Source: Hyphomicrobiaceae bacterium (GTDB lineage Bacteria; Pseudomonadota; Alphaproteobacteria; Rhizobiales; Hyphomicrobiaceae). From it: a stretch of 8,716 nucleotides of DNA. Position numbers and translations under genes: made by a program. Location of the stretch: NCBI GenBank assembly GCA_020442225.1, contig JAGRKR010000007.1, positions 1 to 8,716 of the forward strand. Reading direction: 5' to 3'. A model generated the notes under the pieces. The model was not told the origin of the DNA, made no database searches, and saw only the letters and a list, made by a program, of their open reading frames with translations. Of this stretch, positions 5,245 to 8,716 are shown piece after piece (position 1 is the first letter of the stretch; each line of letters begins with the position of its first letter).

Positions 5245-7460
5245 CGGCGCAACTCCAGTTTCCGGGTCCTCAGTCGCAGCGCGTTCGCGGTGACGGCGAT
5301 CGAGGACCCTGACATCGCCAGCGCCGCGATCAGGGGCGTCACCAGACCCGCCATGGCCAGCGGCACGCATACGATATTATAGGCGATCGCGATCGCGAAA
5401 TTCTGCAACGCCATGGCGCGCGCCGCCTTGGCAACGGCCAGCGTTTCCACGACCGGCCCCAGATGCTCGCCCTGGAACACCACATCGGCCGCCGTCTGAC
5501 TGATGTCGGCGGCACTCGACGGAGAGATCGATGCGTGGGCGCTCGCCAGCGCCGGGGCGTCGTTGAGGCCATCACCGATCATCACGACCCGGCGACCGGC
5601 GGCACGCAACTCCTGCAAGCGCGCGATCTTACCCTCCGGCCCCACCTGACCGCGCCAGGTGCCGATCCCGGCCGCCCGCGCCGCGTCGTCCACCGCAGCG
5701 GCGCGATCACCCGACAGCAACTCGACGGCGTAGCCGGCCCGGCCAAGTGCGCGGACGATCTCGGGCGCGTCCGGACGCAGTGCGTCCTCCATGCGGAACC
5801 CGACCGGTTCGCTCTTGCCGCGCCGGTGCCATAGCGTGGCGCCGTCGGCAGATCCCACGGCAGCGATGCCGACCCAATCGGCGCGGCCGAGGCGCTCCTG
5901 TCCCTGCGGGGTCTCGAGCAGGAGGCCGCAGCCCGCCACCTCGGTAATGCCGTCGACGGCTGCCACGCTGAGCCCTCGCCGCTCCGCAGCCCGCACGATC
6001 GCGCGCGAGTAGGGGTGGCGGCTGTGGGCGGCAAGTCGCGCCGCGGCGGCCAGCGCCGCATCGCCGATCTCGTCGGCGTTGGCCAGTCGCGGCTCGCCGC
6101 GGGTGAGCGTACCCGTCTTGTCGAGCACCACCGCATCGGCCTCCGCCAGTCGCTCCAGGCCGTCTCCGGCCTTGATCACGACGCCCCGTGCGAACAACCG
6201 GCTCGCGGCGGCGACCTGCACGGCCGGCACCGCCAGCGCCAGCGCACACGGACAGGTGATAATGAGAACCGCAATGGCATAGGTGAGCGCCGTCTCCCAG
6301 CCGACCCCCAGCAACAGCCAGCCGACCAGCGTCGCCAGACCCAGGATGTGCACCGCCGGGGCGTAGATCCTGGCGGCGCGATCCGCGAGCCGGACGTAAC
6401 GGCCGCGCCCCTGCTCGGCGGCGCTCATCAGGCGTCCGATCTCCGCGACGAGCGTGCCTTCGTCCGTCGCCGTCGCCTCCACCTCAAGCGTACCCACCGT
6501 GCTGACGGTGCCGGCGTAGACGCGAGCGCCCTCCTCGACGAGGCGCGGCACAGTCTCGCCGGTAATCAGGCTCTCCTCGATCTCGCCTCGCCCGCGCCGC
6601 ACCAGCCCATCGACCGGCACGCGCTCGCCGGCGGCGATCTGCACGCGCATCCCCGCCATGAGGGCATGCGACGGCACGCGCGACAGACGCCCGTCCTCGC
6701 CGATGACGGTTGCCACCATCGACTTGAGGCCGAGCAGGTTCTGTGCGGCGCCGCGAGCGCGCGTGCGCATGCGCTCGTCGAGGAAGCGGCCGATGAGAAG
6801 GAAGAAGGCCAGCGTGATCGCCGCGTCGAAATAGACCTGCTCCGTGCCTCTGATGGTCTGGAACAGGCTCATGCCGGTCGCGAGGATGATGCCGAGCGAG
6901 ATCGGCACGTCCATGTTGAGGTGGCCGCCTCGGAGAGCGCGCCAGCCGGAGCGGAAAAAGGGCTGCCCGGCGTAGGCGATCGCCGGCAGCGCGATGAGCG
7001 CGGAAATCCAGTGGAAGAGCGAGCCGACCGTCGCGTCCATGTCACTCGCGTAGCCCGCCCAGACCGAAACCGAGAGCAACATGACGTTGGCGGCGGCGAA
7101 GCCGGCGACGCCGACGCGGCGCAGAAGATCGCGCTCGTAGGCGCGGTCGTCCTCGGAGTTCTCGCGCGTCAGCTCGGCGGCCTTGAAGCCGCGGCGGTCG
7201 AGCACGTCGATAAGCCGCGGCACATCCGTCGCAGTCGGGTCGAGCACGACGGTGACGCGCTTGGCGGTCAGGTTCGCGCGCGCCATGCGCACACCGTCGG
7301 CCTCCCGGAGCGCGCGCTCGATCGTGCTCATGCAGCCGCCGCAGCGCATATTCTCGACGGCGAGCGTCACGGAGCGCGTCGTTTCCGCCGAAGCCCCCGC
7401 CTGTCCCTGCCGCGCGAGTGCGGCGGCGTTCGCAGCGGGTCGGATCAGGGCTTCAGCCAT
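5241..7460 (-). CDS. ccoI: Copper-transporting P1B-type ATPase CcoI (FixI) for cbb3 oxidase assembly
   Basis: CcoI is an inner-membrane ATPase that moves copper for insertion into the CuB site of cbb3 oxidase. The 739-residue protein has one N-terminal metal-binding (HMA) domain at about 30-96 with Cys40-Gly-Gly-Cys43. The actuator domain carries TGE at 300-302. The membrane copper motif is Cys403-Pro-Cys405. The phosphorylation site is Asp447 in DKTGT, the nucleotide-binding His-Pro is at 482-483, and the hinge motif GDGLND is at 629-634. The final helices keep the Tyr-Asn of AYNIVCVPLA and the MSGSSIAVTANALRL motif of copper ATPases. SVSVWAGYASD and NMDVPISLGI are typical of FixI rather than CopA. 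The start is ATG 7460 (GAGGAAA upstream), overlapping the end of ccoH by 16 bases; an upstream ATG at 7535 lies inside ccoH and is unlikely. Confidence 0.96.
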   Translation of the reverse strand: MAEALIRPAANAAALARQGQAGASAETTRSVTLAVENMRCGGCMSTIERALREADGVRMARANLTAKRVTVVLDPTATDVPRLIDVLDRRGFKAAELTRENSEDDRAYERDLLRRVGVAGFAAANVMLLSVSVWAGYASDMDATVGSLFHWISALIALPAIAYAGQPFFRSGWRALRGGHLNMDVPISLGIILATGMSLFQTIRGTEQVYFDAAITLAFFLLIGRFLDERMRTRARGAAQNLLGLKSMVATVIGEDGRLSRVPSHALMAGMRVQIAAGERVPVDGLVRRGRGEIEESLITGETVPRLVEEGARVYAGTVSTVGTLEVEATATDEGTLVAEIGRLMSAAEQGRGRYVRLADRAARIYAPAVHILGLATLVGWLLLGVGWETALTYAIAVLIITCPCALALAVPAVQVAAASRLFARGVVIKAGDGLERLAEADAVVLDKTGTLTRGEPRLANADEIGDAALAAAARLAAHSRHPYSRAIVRAAERRGLSVAAVDGITEVAGCGLLLETPQGQERLGRADWVGIAAVGSADGATLWHRRGKSEPVGFRMEDALRPDAPEIVRALGRAGYAVELLSGDRAAAVDDAARAAGIGTWRGQVGPEGKIARLQELRAAGRRVVMIGDGLNDAPALASAHASISPSSAADISQTAADVVFQGEHLGPVVETLAVAKAARAMALQNFAIAIAYNIVCVPLAMAGLVTPLIAALAMSGSSIAVTANALRLRTRKLELRR

Positions 7461-7942
7461 AGCCGTTTCCTCATGCGATAGACGACCTGCTCGCGGTTGC
7501 TGGTCTGTCGCAGAGCCTCGACACCCAGCATCCACGTCCCCGCATCGAGCGCGCCGACAGAGACCTCATAGCGACCAGGGGCGATCTCGGAGAGAACCAG
7601 CCGGCGATCGAAGCGATCGGTGGAGGGACGCCCGAGCACGGCCTGGATCTGCAACGACGAGATGGGCAGCCCCGCCTTGTCGGATAGCACGAGGCGCAGC
7701 TTGCCGTCGGCGACCGCGACGTTGCCCGTCCAGCCGAGCTTCTCCTGCTCCGACGCCGCCAGGATGCGCTGGTTGTAGGCGAGCCCCTTGCGGTAGGCGT
7801 CCGGCGTGTCGAGCCCGGTATGCGTCTTGAGCGCGTAGTAGAGGAACACCCCATTGACGGCGAAGATCGTCGCGAAGAACAGGATCATGCCGTAGAGGAC
7901 GTGACGCCCCTTGATCCCCTCGGGAAAGATTGAACTCGTCAT
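7445..7942 (-). CDS. ccoH: cbb3 oxidase assembly protein CcoH (FixH)
   Basis: CcoH is a membrane-anchored protein that associates with cbb3 oxidase during assembly. The 165-residue product has a short cytoplasmic N-terminus (SIFPEGIKGRHV), one membrane helix at about 14-37, and a periplasmic domain starting with the FixH hallmark DAYRKGLAYNQRILA (48-62). A beta-rich remainder follows, with Trp71 in GWTG and GRYEV near the C-terminus. The length agrees with FixH (about 160-170). ATG 7942 overlaps the ccoG stop as ATGA, and AGGAG lies nine bases upstream. The 3' end overlaps ccoI by 16 bases, suggesting coupled translation. Confidence 0.94.
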   Translation of the reverse strand: MTSSIFPEGIKGRHVLYGMILFFATIFAVNGVFLYYALKTHTGLDTPDAYRKGLAYNQRILAASEQEKLGWTGNVAVADGKLRLVLSDKAGLPISSLQIQAVLGRPSTDRFDRRLVLSEIAPGRYEVSVGALDAGTWMLGVEALRQTSNREQVVYRMRKRLWLKP

Positions 7943-8716
7943 CGCTCGGGGCTCCTGAAAGTTGTTGCTCTGCGCGTCTCGGCGCCCAGATCCTTGTCGC
8001 GAACGACGAAAGAGAAGGACGTCGAGCCCCTTTTCAATTTCGCGGCCTCCACCGGAGGAACGGTGACGTAGACCTTCAGAGCTCGCAGGTCGTCGGGGAC
8101 CACGTCGATGGAGGCATTCGCCGCCTCGAACTCGAGGACACGCACGCTGGCGCCCGGCAGCCCTTCGACGCGAAGCAGGAAGTGGCGGGTCTCGTAGCGC
8201 TTGTTGAGGATCTTGACCGTGTAACCGTTGCGCACGCTGCCGTCGGACAGGGTGACGAACAGTGGATTGCGATCCGCGAGAACGTTCACTTCGAGCAGGG
8301 CGCGCTGCGACAGGGCCGCGAGCATGATCACGCCCACCACGGCCATGAGCGCCGTATAGAGGATCGTGCGCGGCCGGATGAGCTGAAGCCTGGCACGCTG
8401 GCCGTGCTCGACCGCGTCGAGATTGCGGAAGGTGTCGTAGGTGATCAGGTTCTTAGGCCGTCCCACCTTCTTCATGATGTCGTTGCAGGCATCGATGCAC
8501 AGCGCGCACTGGATGCACTCGAGCTGCGAGCCATCGCGGATATCGATGCCCATCGGACAGACGGCGACGCAGGCCTTGCAATCGATGCAATCGCCACGGC
8601 CTTCCCAGGGCTGCCCCTTCTTGTGCGGCCCGCGCGGCTCGCCGCGCCGATCATGATACGTGATCAGCAGCGAGTCCCGGTCGAACATGGCGCCCTGGAT
8701 GCGCGGCCACGGGCAC
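7939..8716 (-). CDS. ccoG: cbb3 oxidase accessory Fe-S protein CcoG (FixG), C-terminal part, cut by window edge
   Basis: CcoG is a polytopic membrane protein with ferredoxin-type centres, reported to act as a cupric reductase in cbb3 oxidase maturation. The last 258 residues are visible; the N-terminal membrane segments lie right of the window. The visible part opens with the family motif CPWPRIQGAM, the end of the first cysteine cluster. Two ferredoxin-like clusters follow: CIDCKACVAVCP (first Cys at visible residue 43) and CIQCALCIDAC (from 67). One membrane helix (about 117-138, TILYTALMAVVGVIMLAAL) leads to a periplasmic immunoglobulin-like FixG C-terminal domain (NRNPLFV-type start, VRNGYTVKILNK). 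It ends FRSPER, with the stop overlapping the ccoH ATG. It is the first gene of ccoGHIS here; ccoNOQP would be expected upstream, outside the window. Confidence 0.97.
   Translation of the reverse strand, partial: CPWPRIQGAMFDRDSLLITYHDRRGEPRGPHKKGQPWEGRGDCIDCKACVAVCPMGIDIRDGSQLECIQCALCIDACNDIMKKVGRPKNLITYDTFRNLDAVEHGQRARLQLIRPRTILYTALMAVVGVIMLAALSQRALLEVNVLADRNPLFVTLSDGSVRNGYTVKILNKRYETRHFLLRVEGLPGASVRVLEFEAANASIDVVPDDLRALKVYVTVPPVEAAKLKRGSTSFSFVVRDKDLGAETRRATTFRSPER

Noticed and set aside
6015..7481. 488-codon open frame on the plus strand opposite ccoI
   Set aside because: Composition is His/Arg/Asp/Gly-biased with no family motif; the opposite strand encodes all the P-type ATPase signatures.

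Overview
This is a GC-rich chromosomal window with long open antisense frames, as expected at high GC. It looks like an alphaproteobacterium, probably of the order Hyphomicrobiales (Rhizobiales). The reasons are a PhaA/PhaR pair next to rpmF, a cysteine-free alphaproteobacterial L32, and a FixGHIS-type cbb3 oxidase assembly cluster. I cannot name the genus from the sequence alone. There is no integrase, transposase, tRNA, CRISPR array or toxin-antitoxin pair, so it reads as core genome.

Layout, left to right. (1) 1-471, minus: N-terminal part of the acetyl-CoA acetyltransferase PhaA, cut by the window edge. (2) 472-718: divergent control region with weak promoters both ways and two inverted repeats. 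(3) 719-1372, plus: phaR, regulator of polyhydroxyalkanoate (PHA) storage. (4) 1437-3275, minus: a PAS-GGDEF-EAL protein with a degenerate GGDEF and an intact EAL site, probably a cyclic-di-GMP phosphodiesterase; it converges on phaR. (5) 3276-3799: 524 bases without a gene, holding an AT-rich island and a strong hairpin terminator. (6) 3800-4246, minus: an unrecognised four-helix membrane protein. (7) 4247-4687: gap with a short tandem direct repeat and several palindromes. (8) 4688-4873, minus: rpmF (L32). (9) 5086-8716, minus: ccoG-ccoH-ccoI-ccoS (fixGHIS), overlapping at every junction, with ccoG running off the right edge. ccoNOQP would be expected further right.

How the genes fit together. 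PhaA makes acetoacetyl-CoA for PHA synthesis, and PhaR tunes phasin and PHA gene expression in response to polymer. CcoG, CcoH, CcoI and CcoS mature the high-affinity cbb3 cytochrome c oxidase: CcoI is the copper-transporting ATPase, CcoG the membrane Fe-S protein tied to copper reduction, and CcoH and CcoS are small membrane assembly factors. Both modules matter under oxygen limitation, when PHA commonly accumulates, but the window shows adjacency, not co-regulation. The EAL protein and the four-helix protein lie between phaR and rpmF, which are close neighbours in some rhizobia as I recall.

I did not find a clearly new multi-gene system. The best leads are the uncharacterised four-helix protein, the EAL enzyme at a PHA locus, the palindromes in the phaA/phaR region, and the structured leader of rpmF.
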